In this document: piece after piece, positions 63,693-64,000 of the stretch | Numbering within the stretch: the first letter of the stretch is position 1 | Layout of the letters: each line of letters starts with the position of its first letter | NCBI RefSeq assembly: GCF_900100625.1 | Contig: NZ_FMTY01000006.1 | Span: forward strand, 62,001 to 126,000 | DNA: 64,000 bases | Source: Flavobacterium saliperosum | GTDB lineage: Bacteria > Bacteroidota > Bacteroidia > Flavobacteriales > Flavobacteriaceae | Reading direction: 5' to 3' | The notes under the pieces: model-generated | Seen by the model: only the letters and a program-made list of their open reading frames with translations | Database searches by the model: none | Told to the model about the DNA's origin: nothing | Program-made: the position numbers and the translations under genes

Positions 63693-64000
63693 AGAACGAC
63701 TGCAAACTTTTTTAGCGGCATTTTCGATTGCCATAACGGCATATAGTGTCAACAAGGGCATTTCTTTGTTGCCGGAACTGCTCCAGTCGTATAATGATTT
63801 TCGTTATTCGCTGGAAAGCTTATACCTCGTTTTTTTTGCCTTTACCATCGTTATCCTTGCGATTCTTTTAAAAGTGAAAGATAAAAATCTTGACTATGTA
63901 GGCATGACTTTTTTATTAATCACTTCCGTGAAAATGGGGCTGTCTTTTTTTATAGGACGGGGCATAGTGTCGGGGACAAACCCAAACCTGGTTGAAAAAA
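63685..64000 (+). CDS. membrane protein (DUF6168-like), 3' part beyond window
   Basis: The frame begins with ATG inside the AtpZ stop region and is open to the right edge (105 codons visible): MNKERLQTFLAAFSIAITAY, then helices near VFFAFTIVILAILLKV and VGMTFLLITSVKMGLSFFIG. Three membrane helices are seen. I recall a flavobacterial family (DUF6168) between atpI and atpB with such a sequence. It may take the place of the classical AtpI second subunit. Function is unproven. Confidence 0.7.
   Translation, partial: MNKERLQTFLAAFSIAITAYSVNKGISLLPELLQSYNDFRYSLESLYLVFFAFTIVILAILLKVKDKNLDYVGMTFLLITSVKMGLSFFIGRGIVSGTNPNLVEK

Noticed and set aside
1..64000. tRNA, rRNA or riboswitch genes
   Set aside because: No cloverleaf, rRNA-like or known riboswitch core was noticed in the gaps, nearly all of which are below 300 bases; a covariance-model scan would be decisive.

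Overview
The window is a chromosomal segment of a member of the Bacteroidota, most probably a Flavobacterium-like Flavobacteriaceae. The evidence is internal. Promoters fit TTG-N(17-23)-TAnnTTTG. Starts lie in A-rich leaders without strong Shine-Dalgarno sites. There are type IX secretion (T9SS) C-terminal sorting domains, a SprE/PorW-type gliding and secretion lipoprotein, and small families typical of flavobacteria (DUF6341-, DUF6427-, DUF6909-, DUF6168- and DUF4254-like). The family names come from memory of these families, not from a search.

Layout. Positions 1-5381 hold housekeeping genes: a LysE exporter cut by the window edge, a GIN-domain protein, RNase R, a DUF2007 protein, RpiB and a CDF metal exporter. 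Positions 5754-10287 hold pyruvate carboxylase, with a perfect 26-bp palindrome upstream and an unrecognised kinase-fold-like protein downstream. Positions 10295-19938 hold a DUF1294 protein, a secreted jelly-roll-like protein, Tex, a 2.67-kb insertion carrying a delta-60-repeat T9SS protein between two copies of the tex tail, TatA, a truncated M23-type membrane protein, an SdpI protein, a GH3 enzyme and a CarboxypepD_reg-like protein.

Positions 19981-53048 form a large surface-polysaccharide locus. It contains a phosphorylase-like protein, a Wzz-like protein and rmlB-A-C-D for dTDP-rhamnose. Two tandem CotH-kinase T9SS proteins follow on the other strand. Next come six overlapping genes that resemble an Arn pathway (SMR flippase, ATP-grasp, GT2, formyltransferase, aminotransferase, GT39), two paralogous lipoproteins, a Wzx-like flippase, an acyltransferase, two Wzy/WaaL-like membrane proteins, glycosyltransferases, a UDP-glucuronate decarboxylase and a WcaJ-like initiating transferase. 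A convergent block (GT4, WecB, CapK-like ligase) closes the locus. The stretch from about 33 to 47.4 kb, and the WcaJ gene, look more A+T-rich than the flanks, as is common for exchanged O-antigen or capsule loci.

Positions 53143-64000 return to core genes: purD, a DUF6341-like protein, a DUF6427-like protein, upp, a DUF4254 protein, a GT9 heptosyltransferase-like enzyme, a secreted protein, a PaaE-like ferredoxin reductase, then sprE, bactofilin, AtpZ/AtpI and a DUF6168-like gene leading toward the ATP synthase operon.

How they work together: the rml genes, WecE-like enzyme, UXS and WecB make nucleotide sugars. WcaJ starts a lipid-linked glycan, the glycosyltransferases extend it, and the Wzx/Wzy/Wzz-like proteins export and polymerise it. 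The Arn-like module may add a lipid-phosphate-linked amino sugar. Secreted proteins with T9SS tails depend on SprE, whose gene is in the same window. No tRNA, rRNA, CRISPR array or insertion sequence was seen.
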